Part shown: piece after piece, positions 54,898 through 64,000 of the stretch
Layout: each line of letters starts with the position of its first letter
Position numbering within the stretch: position 1 is the stretch's first letter
From: Micropterix aruncella
Lineage: Eukaryota > Arthropoda > Insecta > Lepidoptera > Micropterigidae
NCBI GenBank assembly: GCA_944548615.1
Contig: OX155972.1
Span: 4,792,475-4,856,474, forward strand
Direction of reading: 5' to 3'
DNA length: 64,000 nt
Made by a program: the position numbers and the translations under genes
Notes under the pieces: generated by a model
Told to the model about the DNA's origin: nothing
The model's database searches: none
What the model saw: only the letters and a program-made list of their open reading frames with translations

Positions 54898-55971
54898 CAG
54901 TAACGTAGCTAGGTGGTCAAAGGCCTATATGCGAAGAGAAAATTGGTCCCCTGTCAACCATATCCTCAAATCAAACCAAAAGAAATTTAATTCAAGTAAA
55001 AAAAAAAATATATAATAGAAATGGTTGAACCAAATATTATTACTTGAGGACATTAAAATCAAATAAAAATCGAAGCATATTAGCATTACTCAATTTTCGT
55101 CGTACCTTGATATGTGAGAAGCTATCAATGACTGTACTCGAAGTGGAATTGAGACGTAGTAGGAGTGGTAGCAAGTTCCGGAGATTTTAGTTGACCAAAA
55201 ATTCGCCGAGTTTAGTTAACTTTAGTTTAATGTCTTTCCTTTTTTTGTTGTTGTTTTTGCTTAACACGTTGAATGCCATAACGGACACCATGTGTTCGAC
55301 AGTATACTTTCCCCGGGGGCCGCCCCAATAAATCTAGAATCGTCCAAAAATCGTTGAGGTGCTTTTGTGCAAAAAAAAATTAGTTAATAACTCAAAAATA
55401 ATGGGTGACTTACAGAAACAGCAATTTATTCCTTATTTTCCGAGATGTCGAATAGAAGACACCAGTGTCCGTCGCGGCCTGCGAGAACGTCCAACCGTCT
55501 TTCCTTTAGATTTTTTTTGTGCCAAGTGGTCAGTTTGTACTGTGGGGCTGCGCGGGTCACTTGCCTTAGTAAAAACAGTCGAAACGCTGTCCGTTGGCCG
55601 TCTAGAGGCTTCTGAAGTGATCGAGGGCATGCGGACACATGGTGTCCGACACGGCCCCCTGGACCCGATATACTGGCAGTCACAAGGTGTCCGCCGCGGC
55701 CCACTGGGCTAAACATGGCTTTCAATTTGGCGTTTAACGTGTTAAAAGCGACACTCCTGACTTTCAAGTTTTTATAAATAGTTCTACCAGTTGCGTCTAG
55801 GTGACGTTTTTGAAGAAATTGAGATTTATTTGAATAATCAACATTCGTAAAATATTGTCATTAATTTAGTTAATAACCAAAGTAGACTAACAACCAGAAG
55901 CCACGTGGGTTCCCTAGCATTGTGGGCCCTGGTGCACTGCACTACCTCGCACCTTAGTAGCTACGCCACTG
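54898..55971. mobile_element. hAT-type non-autonomous element, 8-bp target duplication
   Basis: The ends are CAGTAACGTAGCTAGGTGG and ...CTTAGTAGCTACGCCACTG (TIR consensus CAGTRRCGTAGCTA). AGCACAGC occurs exactly at both flanks (54890-54897 and 55972-55979), the 8-bp duplication expected for hAT. It is 1,074 bp including a nested 477-bp element and encodes no transposase. Confidence 0.9.
55265..55741. mobile_element. piggyBac-type MITE nested in the hAT element
   Basis: The ends CACGTTGAATGCCAT and ...TTTGGCGTTTAACGTG are inverted, with TTAA on both sides (55261-55264, 55742-55745). The GC-rich interior contains GTGTCCGNCNCGGCCCNCTGG repeated three times (about 55286-55325, 55635-55660, 55685-55710). 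The 117- and 113-codon overlapping ORFs here are opposite-strand readings of this GC-rich repeat. Confidence 0.9.
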
Positions 55972-55984
55972 AGCACAGCCCAGA

Positions 55985-56710
55985 ACAACGTTCTTTCAAC
56001 TTTGGGCTGAACGTAGAGACTTGGGGACAAAACAGTCCACAGTCTAGCTACGTCAACGCCTTAGTCTAAGCGTATGCTGAGACGAAGGTGACGCAGTTCC
56101 ACGCAGGGCAGGGCAGAGCAGTTTTGTTATGCACGAACATGCTGAGAGCTGCGTACACTGCGGCGCAGGCTCGTGAAACGCAGACAGGTGTCTATCCTGC
56201 CCTGCGCCTCGTTGTAGTGCTGGAACAAATTTCTACGCGACGCGTGCACGTCGAAACATGTTTCTAGCTAGATTTTATTGTTTTACTGCAAAAATTACAG
56301 GACATTCAACTAAATTCTTAAATTGTTCGTCAGATAACTCTCTCGACAGTACAAAATCGAGACAAAACGATTCAATATCGTTAAAACTTCCTGAGGTGAC
56401 GGATTCGCCCATTGTAGCTGACAGCTCTAGTTGATGTTAGGTTCGAATTAATCGCAGAGCGTGGCGCCCTTGGTTCATCAATATTACACGGGATCGGGTG
56501 GCCATCGGATCGTTTCAAAGGTGGCCAACATCAGGTGAACAACAACCTCCGCTGCTTAGGAAATGTAACGTACGTTTTCAGGATCCCCCGGTTATCGCCG
56601 GAGTGCACATTCGATTGGCTAACGCCGCACGATGTTCACAGAGTTTCCAGATTAGTCCCTCTCCGAGGAGGCAACTGTATGGGAACTGAACCGTGAGTTG
56701 AATCGACTTA
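55985..56710 (-). repeat. family B fragments (partial start inverted, 3' half forward)
   Basis: 55990-56055 is a forward GGGCTGAACGTAGAGACTTG / CAGTCTAGCTACG block. 56365-56435 is an inverted start (AATATCGTTAAAACTTCCTG ... GTAGCTGACAGCTCTAGTTG). 56440-56710 is a forward body with CGGGATCGGGTGGCC and AACGCCGCACGATG. This is the most scrambled of the copies. Confidence 0.65.
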
Positions 56711-58429
56711 AAGAAACAAACAGGACATCAGCTGCGTGGAAGCGTTAGGCACCAAATAAAGACACTTTGGTAGTTCAGAACAGTAAATTACAAATAAGAC
56801 CAAAACGGACTTTACCCTGAAATTTGTTAACGATCGGGATTTTATAACATCTTTTGTTGCAGCTGCATCTTTTATAACAGCTGTTGTTCTGCGTGTAGGC
56901 GGCATACTGCTACGGTTTCCACGCAGATTATAGCGATGGAGCACTAACTGTATAACGTATCGAGACTTTTGAAATTCGAGCTGCTTCTTATTTCTATGGC
57001 TTCCCGGCTTAAGTGGAGAAAATACAATTGTCCTCTCGACACAGTGGTTTGTTCCGCTATCCAAACGATGTATGCAAACGAGACAGCATGACAATCATTT
57101 CAAGTGGTAACTATGTACTGTACATGAAACAATAAACAATAAAAGGGGAAAAACAAAAATGTTGACATATTTTTTTTTTTATTGTTTCTGGACATTTTTT
57201 ATTTTATTTAAAATGAAAAACTAATCATGTATAACTTTTTTCGATATAGGCCTTAAATACTGATTAAAAGCCTTTTTTAAGTTCAACTTTCACATATTCA
57301 GATTTTTTCCTATTTATTAAAAGCCTAAATAAAAAAAGTTGTAAGTATATGATTTTCCACTCAGTTTTCATGTAGGATAATCTATTGTAAAATAAACCTT
57401 ATAATATACAAAAACATACCTATGGTTTTTTTCAGTGTTGTTGTTTTCATATACAGAGTTACTCCTTGAAAGCATTGTCCTGCTGTCTCAAACAACATGT
57501 ATATTTCCATGAATAACTGAATAAATAAATGCATAAAAAACGAGGGTTATTCATGATAAATAAGCGTCTGGAAAATATCGACGAATAAGTCTATTTACTA
57601 CATTCCTGAAATTCGGCGAGAGAGATATTCAAATCGCCAAAATACTACCAGCTGGAAAAAAATCGTAGGTGGGAGAGCAAGACAACGCTCTTGTTGGCTA
57701 AAACCTTAGACAATTCATTGTTACGGAGGGATGTCTAATTAGGTGATTCAGTCTGACTGGACTACTCTGCAAATCTCAAGATAACATTATCGTTCGGTGT
57801 AAGAGATTACCTCAGTGTGATAAACCCGCCTTTGTACAAATGCTCATATTGTACAATAAAGTTATTCTTAATTATTTCTTTGTTTATTTATTTATGTATT
57901 TATATCATAAGCAAATCAACATACCAGTTTAGACCAATCCGTTGATATGCAATATAAACATAAATATTAAAAAAAAAACAGAATTCTTGCGAGCACATAC
58001 ACAACGTGTTTAAATCAGCATTAAATACAAATACAGGCATTAGGAATAGAAAAAAACTTACAAACTTACAGTACATAAAGAATGAAAACAATTTATCTTC
58101 TTCTGACATAAACAAGTAGCGCAATGCCCACACCTTGAAGAGATGCGGGATCGCTGCAAAAATATCAAGGTCTGACGCTGCCGAAAATAGCACATTTATG
58201 TGCCGCAAATCAGACTCCATCGACTTGGCTTGGTGCGCGAGGACGGCTCCGCAAATAGATTATGAACAGTGGGAACAAATAGACAAAGGTTAGAATGACG
58301 TCAGAAGAGTTATTCCGTGCTACTGACCGAAATATAAGCACTGCTTTCGTTATTGGGAGCACCAAAAAAAACAGTTTAGCCACCCCATAATATTCCCGGA
58401 AAATGGCCAAAGACTAATAGAAGGATTTT
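56711..58429. other. no gene recognised
   Basis: AT-rich apart from 56720-57110. A 128-codon minus-strand ORF (57094-56708) includes VIQLVLHRYNLRGNRSS; I do not recognise it. GTACAATAAAGTTATTCTTA near 57854 resembles a LINE 3' end. Confidence 0.4.
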
Positions 58430-58525
58430 GAGCCTGACTTCGGGAAGGAGCTTGAACTGATTGAAAGGAATAGTCGTCGACGAGCGCGGATAGTGAGAAT
58501 GCAACGCATATACTGATCGACGAAA
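58430..58525 (-). repeat. repeat G copy 2
   Basis: Reverse-orientation match to 50938-51040 (GGAAGGAGCTTGAACTGATT, GTCGTCGACGAGCGCGGATA, GTGAGAATGCAACGC). Confidence 0.6.
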
Positions 58526-58659
58526 ATTTTATGTGATTTCGAGACACAGCCACACAGACAGACATTATCGTTCGACATCTGGGAATAGTCTTAATCGTCT
58601 CAGGGTGGCTCTAAATTGATATATCGATCTTTATCTCGAGTACAAAAAATGCTATACTT

Positions 58660-58815
58660 TGAAATTGAAGACTATCGCAGCTGTTTGACATTATAAATAA
58701 GATAAAAACGAATTTATTGCGTGAATTTCGGAGCACCCGACGTTTCGGTGATGTTGTTACCGCCGAGACGTCGGGTGTTACAAAATTCACGCGGTAAATT
58801 CGTTTTTACCTCATT
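58660..58815. mobile_element. family D fold-back MITE, 156 bp, 10-bp target duplication
   Basis: It begins TGAAATTGAAGACTATCGCA, then ACGAATTTATTGCGTGAATT, and the inner CCCGACGTTTCGGTGAT is inverted as CCGAGACGTCGGGTG. The outer arm returns as AAATTCACGCGGTAAATTCG. TGCTATACTT lies at both flanks (58650-58659, 58816-58825). Confidence 0.85.
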
Positions 58816-59025
58816 TGCTATACTTGTCAGTATATTGAATTGTCGGGTGACATCTAAAGAGCAAGTTAGTCGCGATGGACGATTGACGATTAACGACTAA
58901 TTGACTTAGTCGCGATTACTTCAATCGTGATTAACGTTAGAAGCGACTAAATCAATCGTGATTGATTAGTCGTTTGAAATATTTAATCGATTGACCCAAC
59001 ACTGCGAGCAAATAAGCAACTTTAA
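58816..59025. repeat. GATTAGTCG-type local repeats
   Basis: TTAGTCGCGAT/TGATTAGTCGTT/AATCGTGATTAACG motifs recur in both orientations at 58868-58990. Low-complexity, non-coding. Confidence 0.5.
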
Positions 59026-59029
59026 ATTT

Positions 59030-59300
59030 TTTTAAAAAGGAAAAAAACATTTTTTTTTCGCACTGCGCCATCTAGCGGTAGGTAAAATATCGCTAATAAA
59101 CAATATTAGCGATATTTTACCTACCGCTATATGGCGCATCGCGCTCAGCACATTTTATAATATTTTTAGAAAAACAAAATTGACAATTTAAAAAAAAATA
59201 ATAAAACAAATTACGTTTTTTTTTATATTTTCAACATTTTTTTATTAAAAGTTGCTTACTTGCTCGTACTGATTCATCCCCTTCAAGGGTGCAGGTTAAA
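59030..59300. mobile_element. family C palindromic element, copy 3 (best palindrome)
   Basis: CGCCATCTAGCGGTAGGTAA, AATATCGCTAATA, then TATTAGCGATATTTTACCTA and CCGCTATATGGCGCATCG form a nearly perfect stem at 59065-59140. The right flank TTGCTTACTTGCTCGTACTG is shared with 4915-5130. Confidence 0.75.
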
Positions 59301-59439
59301 ACAAACTCACTCTGAATTAAAGTATAGTTCTTGCTATTATCGGATTTTATATGTATTCTAGAATTAAGTAATCGCTAAGATTATTCAGAATTTTTTATCT
59401 GAAAATGGTAATTTTAGGGAAGAAAATAACTGTTACTAA

Positions 59440-59795
59440 TTAACCACTGAACGAGGCATTACTATGAATGAGTGAATTAGCCACTCCTCTAATTCCATAG
59501 TGGTTTAGCTTGTCTACCAAGGTAATGATGTTTATACAGTCGAATGCTTTGCTTAGATCGCAGAACAGTCCTACTGAAAGCATCTTCTTGTTTCGACTAT
59601 TCTCAATCATGAAACATGCAGACAGCACGGCATCCTGTGTAGATTTTTTTTTGTCCGAATCCATAAAGGTGCCAGTACACGTTTATGGATTTTAATTACG
59701 CTAACAGGTATGTCATCGAGACCAGTTGATTTTTTGTTCTTTAGAGAGTCGATACATTTTTCTATTTCTTGATTGTTGATCGATAGTTTGATCCT
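59440..59795 (-). mobile_element. LINE RT-domain fragment (inverted 5' segment)
   Basis: On the minus strand, NQEIEKCIDSLKNKKSTGLD and DIPVSVIK (from ~59790) lead, after a frameshift, into MDSDKKKSTQDAVLSACFM and GLFCDLSKAFDCINIITLVD. These are the RT motifs 'K..gs.G.D.ip...ik', 'ST..a' and 'fcDLSKAFDc..h..L..KL..YGirG' of Jockey-type LINEs. The catalytic FADD region is absent. Confidence 0.85.
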
Positions 59796-60134
59796 TATTA
59801 AATGTAGTTTATGTATGCTTTCTATTTTGCTATGCTCTTGGATGCTTTCTATTTTTCTAGTTTTTATATATTTTTGTTATTGAAATGCTGATTCTCTATG
59901 TTTTCTCATTATTTCTGTTGTTTTTTATTTTTCTTCTGTTTTTATGTCTTTGTTATTGTTTTTTTTAATTTCTATGTTTATTTCAATTATTAGTTTTTTA
60001 TTTCTTTTTTACTTTTTTTATAATTTTAAGTAATTTGACATGTAATTTTATTTGTAGAAATACCACTAGATATGTAATTTCTATACCCAGATCGGGTTTT
60101 TAAAAATAAATTATTCTTTTTCTTATTCTTATTC
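59796..60134 (+). mobile_element. LINE 3' UTR and tail, opposite orientation to the RT fragment
   Basis: T-rich 3' UTR with TTTGACATGTAATTTTATTT (similar to TGACATGTAATTTGTATC in the LINE at 14641), a terminal AAAAATAAATTATTC and (CTTATT)n tail. Together with 59440-59795 the layout is that of a twin-primed LINE insertion. Confidence 0.6.
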
Positions 60135-60884
60135 TACTATGCTCACTATACTTTCTTTCCTCGTTAGTTGGTGGGCCGGTAAAGTAAAAACAATTGCTTT
60201 CCTGTAGGGCCGAGGGGACTCCCAGTATGCAAATATTCGAAAGCGGAGGAAAATAATGAACAATGCGACATACAATTTTATCTGCAACGCCCCACAAAAA
60301 AGACAAAAACCGCAACGCAGAATGTAAACAAAAAAAATCTGATACGGACGGAAATATTTGCGCGTGTTGTTTAGAGACAATGACTGCAGCGAAATTTTTT
60401 TTTATGAATCACCGGAAAATTTACCGGGAAAATACATTTCGGCGGCGAAAACAATAATATTAAAACAGACACCATTTCCATGAGTAAATCTCAAGTTGTC
60501 AGACCATGCTACGCATTTATACGTGTATGTTACGACGTAATATTTTGTATATGGATTTATTTTATAAATATTTTTTTCTACTTTTATTACTTAATGTTTA
60601 TTTTGAATATCTAATGATTAACTTTCCAGCCTAAGGAAAAGTTTTTTTTTCTCGTGAAGACGGATACATACAATTTGACCCCTCCCCCCCCCCCCCACCC
60701 GAGACGTTTAACCGCTCGGAAGCCAGCCTTTTTGGTCGATTTTGTGAATAAATTATATATCTGTCAGTCATTTATATTATAATATTTATATAATTTAAAT
60801 ATTTATATATATGGGGACCGGCCGAAACGGTTACGCGCGGATCTGTCAAACGACGCAAAATGCTTACAGGCACTGTTGGCGTCC
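60135..60884. other. no gene recognised
   Basis: Short ORFs on both strands at 60100-60457 are mutually overlapping and unrecognised. C-rich run at ~60683-60697. Confidence 0.4.
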
Positions 60885-61616
60885 GACGGGTTAAGACCAT
60901 TTCCAGACTGAAATCTGACTGTGAGCCTGTGTGTGTATGTGTATGTGTGTGTATTACTCAACGATAGCGCCCAAGCGCTTAATCTAAATGAGCTGAAACT
61001 TGGCATGGAGGCATCATTTGTTCATGGCAAGAGTTGAAAAGATTGTTGTATTGTGATTGAAATTATTATTATTATTATTTATTAGTTTCAAATATTATTC
61101 AAGAGCATTACAGACGAATCCAATTCGCCCTTGAATATTAAAGCTAGAGTGTAAGTCTAAAAATAAATGAATTACATAACTAAATTAATGCTAACTTTGA
61201 ACAAGAAAAAAAAAAACATAAAAATATAAAACTAAATAAAAGACAGATTATGATAAACATGAGATAGCAGGGAGTTGCCTTTTTCGAAATCGGTCCACCA
61301 GAGGGCGCACTAGTCATGGGTTCAATCGCGAAATATTCGACTTAGAGACTTCAAATTCGGTACACAGATGCGTCGTTGAACCGAAACCAAATTGTGAAAT
61401 TTTGTTTGATATATCTCTTATACAAGCGACACTTTTTTTTTCATTCCGCCGTATTTAAGAAAAAACATCATATTGGAAAATAGCAATTTTAATACCACGG
61501 AAATACTAAAGGCATCATTTGGTCATGGCAAGAGATGAAAAAGTTGTAGTTAAAAACGATATCTCGAAATATTGGACTTAGAGACTTGAAATTTGGTACA
61601 CATATGCCTTGTTGTA
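60885..61616 (+). repeat. family F dispersed repeat, copy 2, split by a LINE 3' end
   Basis: 60895-61060 has a GTGTATGTGT microsatellite, CGATAGCGCCCAAGCGCTTA, GGCATCATTTGTTCATGGCA. 61265-61616 continues with GAAATCGGTCCACCAGAGG, CTTAGAGACTTCAAATTCGG and a second, internally duplicated CATTTGGTCATGGCAAGAGA. It matches 25480-25830 in reverse. Confidence 0.75.
61055..61264 (-). mobile_element. LINE 3' end, minus strand, with (AAT)n tail
   Basis: ATTATTATTATTATTTATTA at the left edge is the tail. Next to it CAAATATTATTCAAGAGCAT and ACGAATCCAATTCGCCC resemble a LINE 3' terminus read in reverse. The flanking family F sequence resumes on the other side. Confidence 0.6.
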
Positions 61617-61741
61617 CCTGTTGGTTGGAATATCTCTCCAACCTGTTGGTTGGAATATCTCTCCAACCTGTTGGTTGGAATATCTCTCCAACCTGTTGGT
61701 TGGAATATCTCTCCAACCTGTTGGTTGGAATATCTCATGTA
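61617..61741 (+). repeat. 25-bp minisatellite, five units
   Basis: Five head-to-tail units sharing TTGGTTGGAATATCTCTCC; the first four are identical and the last is truncated at its 3' end. Each unit is partly self-complementary (GTTGG/CCAAC, AGATATT core). The ORFs covering it (FQPTGW, WLEYLSN repeats) are translations of the minisatellite, not a gene. Confidence 0.95.
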
Positions 61742-62433
61742 CAAGCTACATTAATAATATTAAACTTTCGCCATATATTTTAATCAAATAATAACGCAAT
61801 CCGTTATCACTTATCCGAGAAACGAACCGCGCCGGTCGAGGCAATTGCAACGATAACCAACTAGGTTCGTCCGCCGGCCAAGAGAGGGGGCTCATCTATT
61901 TTATTTAAGAAATTAATATTCATATGAAAGCAATACTGGCCGGGAAAGTCTTGGATGGCAAAAGCCGACTTTTTTTGTTTACCATAACAATTACGTAACC
62001 ATTTTGATCATGACATATGACCAAATAGATAATATAAAACTGTTGTCTTCCTTGGATCAGGCGCTGCCTGCCGTTAGGAATAACGCAGACTTATTATGTT
62101 TAAAAAAATCTTATACATTTTCTTGAATAAATCAATAATATATATTTACATCGCTACATAATGTACCTAATCTGTTTTGAGGAAAATCGAAAGTATTAAA
62201 AATTGTAGACATATCGATGACTGACCCCTGACACGATCGTAGTCTACAAGCAGCATTTGCAGGGGGTAATATGGTCACGACAATTATGTACTTTTTTTGA
62301 AATTGAAACTTTTTTTTAAAGAATCACAGGAAAAGGACAATGGGCAAAAATGTATGGGCGCCGGGTCTACCTCTTCAATAACAATAAGGTATTTACCATG
62401 GGAAAGATCTATTTATCTAGAATATTTATGACT
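61742..62433. other. no gene; contains one copy of a ~110-bp direct repeat (62145-62255)
   Basis: GCTACATAATGTACCTAATC, GAGGAAAATCGAAAGTATTA and ATCGATGACTGACCCCTGAC recur at 63530-63630. Confidence 0.6.
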
Positions 62434-62444
62434 ACTACAACTTA

Positions 62445-62897
62445 TAAAATCGAAGACTATCGCGGTTGTTTGACATTATAAATAGGATAGAAAACGAATT
62501 TACCGCGTGAAATTTGTAGGACCCGACGTTTCGGTGACGTTGCAGCCGCCGTTGTCTAGGGTAGACTGAAGAGCTGTCAGTCCGTTGTTTTGCGGGTAGG
62601 CCGCAAACCGCTGCCGCCACTGCGTAGGTTATAACGCCGAACGCCGAACGCAAAGACGTAAAACAGGATACAGTGAGTGTTGTGTGCAAGACGGATTTTA
62701 AAAATTCCCGCGCTCCGAGCCCGGCCCCCCACCACCGTTATAACCTACGCAGTGGCGGCAGCGGTTTGCGGCCTACCCGCAAAACAACGGACTGACAGCT
62801 CTTCAGTCTACCCTAGACAACGGCGGCTGCAACGTCACCGAAACGTCGGGTCCTACAAATTTCACGCGGTAAATTCGTTTTCTATCCTATTTATAAT
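62445..62897. mobile_element. family D fold-back element with perfect 161-bp arms, 11-bp target duplication
   Basis: Arms 62475-62635 and 62737-62897 are exact reverse complements around a 101-bp loop. The left side begins TAAAATCGAAGACTATCGCG, shared with 58660-58815. ACTACAACTTA occurs at both flanks (62434-62444, 62898-62908). Two ORFs with an identical ~45-residue segment (VITYAVAAAVCGLPAKQRTD) in opposite directions are a by-product of the perfect inversion. Confidence 0.95.
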
Positions 62898-62908
62898 ACT
62901 ACAACTTA

Positions 62909-63370
62909 CCTCAATTATGGGCCGTTTCGGAGTTTTGAAGTTCGGAATCTTCTTAAATATGGCTAATTACAGGAAACCCCTTTGCCAATTATTTATTTAA
63001 AATATATTGTTTGCAGTGAAGATCCATAAAAGATAATATATTATGATGTAAGGTCAATGGGCCTACCATGTTGAACAGCTGACCTTAGCATATTACATAC
63101 ATAAGTCAGGAAACAAAGCGGGAGTGAAATCATGAGACACATTACAGAGTTGACAAACTCGTGCATTCTTAGGAATATATAGTTTGTACTCACACAGCGT
63201 ATGTAGTTAATCGTGCAGGTATTCTGCGACGGTTTTCGTTTAAATAAGTATTAATAATACAATGCCTGAATGTGTTAAATACCCTAAGGGATATAGGTAA
63301 TTGGCCATATTTCTTAGGATATAACTCAGAAACGGCTCATAATTGAGATCAGTCGTCATAGGAATAAATG
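62909..63370. repeat. inverted repeat pair 62912-62975 / 63305-63365
   Basis: CTCAATTATGGGCCGTTTCG...AATATGGCTAATTAC is mirrored by GTAATTGGCCATATTTCTTA...AACGGCTCATAATTGAGAT. The interval may be another fold-back element. No ORF of note. Confidence 0.65.
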
Positions 63371-63524
63371 TTCTACATACAGAGATCTTTTCATTGGTGT
63401 ATGACTTACAGTTATTGGAAAAGTGGGCCCAAAATGACCATTGTCTTTTGCCGGAAAAAAAATATGAGTAAGTCCATATTTATATGGGTAAGTCTCAAGT
63501 CATTAGACAACGTTACGCATGTAT

Positions 63525-63635
63525 ATGTATGTCGCTACATAAGGAATTTAATCGGTATTGAGGAAAATCGAAAGTATTAATAATTGTAGACATATCGATG
63601 ACTGACCCCTGACACGATCGTAGTCCACACAGCGC
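63525..63635 (+). repeat. direct repeat, second copy of 62145-62255
   Basis: GAGGAAAATCGAAAGTATTA, ATTGTAGACATATCGATGAC and CTGACACGATCGTAGTC are nearly identical to the first copy, 1.38 kb upstream. Confidence 0.8.
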
Positions 63636-64000
63636 GTGCGTGGGGTCAAATGTTTCCGATAATTACACACGAGCTAGCTCGCACGCGTGATCATGTGATG
63701 TGATACAAGAGTAAGGTATAGTATTGGCGATATCAGATTCGGTTAAAAGTGGTACGAAGGGTACAACTACATCGGGCCCCTGTCTTAGCCCCCCCCCCCC
63801 TCTCTCCCCCCAAATACTAAATCTTTACCCTTTCCGGGCTACTCAGCTAGCTCAGAACCCTGACTGGCGTTTTTTTCTTTTAACACGCTTTTATTAGGTC
63901 GATCTGTATGTAATTAACTATGTAATGGAATCTAAGGTAACTAATTTAACCATCTTCCAAGGATCGTAGCGTCATGAAAATTGGCAGCTGTATGTAGTTC
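63636..64000. other. no gene; poly(C) at ~63789-63798
   Basis: Nothing supported to the end of the window. Confidence 0.45.

Noticed and set aside
55359..55767. 117- and 113-codon overlapping ORFs on opposite strands
   Set aside because: They lie inside a TTAA-flanked MITE with GC-rich internal repeats. Neither has recognisable protein features.
61617..61741. CRISPR-like regularly spaced repeats
   Set aside because: The 25-bp units are contiguous with no spacers, in a eukaryotic repeat context.
61489..61791. Repeat proteins (YSNQQVGEIFQPTGW and WLEYLSNLLVGIS)
   Set aside because: Translations of a 25-bp minisatellite in different frames. The unit length is not a multiple of three, so the peptides are accidental.
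62435..63000. Two ORFs on opposite strands sharing VITYAVAAAVCGLPAKQRTD-type sequence, as if a duplicated gene
   Set aside because: The segment is the two arms of a perfect inverted repeat, so any ORF in one arm must appear on the other strand in the other arm.

Overview
The window reads as repeat-dominated eukaryotic DNA from an insect, most likely a moth or butterfly. It is AT-rich. I find no multi-exon host gene, no bacterial gene organisation, no rRNA operon and no CRISPR array. What can be supported is layer upon layer of transposable elements: at least a dozen degraded LINE fragments (RTE-like and Jockey/CR1-like), two Helitron-like elements, hAT, piggyBac-type and other MITEs, several fold-back elements, and about fourteen fragments of one GC-rich, hairpin-bearing repeat ('family B' here). 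Short TTAGG-like tracts and the character of the LINE and Helitron ends fit Lepidoptera. The assignment rests on general recognition, not on a search.

The only long reading frame is at 28.7-31.8 kb. It lies inside a 4.03 kb element with ~360 bp terminal inverted repeats and a candidate 3-bp target duplication (ATA). The encoded protein (873 codons intact, ~1,013 residues before damage) has acidic motifs in the order and spacing of a PIN/FEN1-XPG-type nuclease (VDG, FD, EEAD, PDTD, GAD plus GKGK), followed by a C-terminal CXC-like cysteine cluster. No DDE-type transposase is visible. I propose it is the transposase of a long-TIR DNA transposon, damaged by one stop codon and one 37-bp frameshifting duplication. 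This is the strongest candidate for an unusual system in the window.

Layout. 0-8.4 kb: family B fragment, Helitron-like end, ~119-bp satellite arrays, minus- and plus-strand LINE 3' ends, a tRNA-like sequence. 8.4-13.1 kb: family B copies. 13.6-16.4 kb: an RTE-type LINE interrupted by a second LINE and by a TA-flanked MITE. 16.9-24 kb: family B copies, LINE ends, and a MITE nested in a MITE. 25-28.3 kb: dispersed repeats and an RNase-H-side LINE remnant. 28.3-32.4 kb: the nuclease transposon. 32.5-36.8 kb: 5S-rRNA-like sequence, MITEs, and a hAT transposase C-terminal remnant. 37-42.7 kb: family B copies and a second MITE copy carrying a LINE insertion. 43-47.2 kb: a 0.66 kb fold-back and head-to-head LINEs. 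48.9-56.7 kb: tandem motif array, Helitron, and a hAT MITE with a piggyBac-type MITE nested inside. 58-64 kb: fold-back MITEs (one with perfect 161-bp arms), an inverted LINE RT fragment and a 25-bp minisatellite.

The elements do not form a pathway. Their nesting gives a relative insertion history: in several places an empty copy elsewhere in the window, or a reading frame that resumes, shows the pre-insertion site directly.
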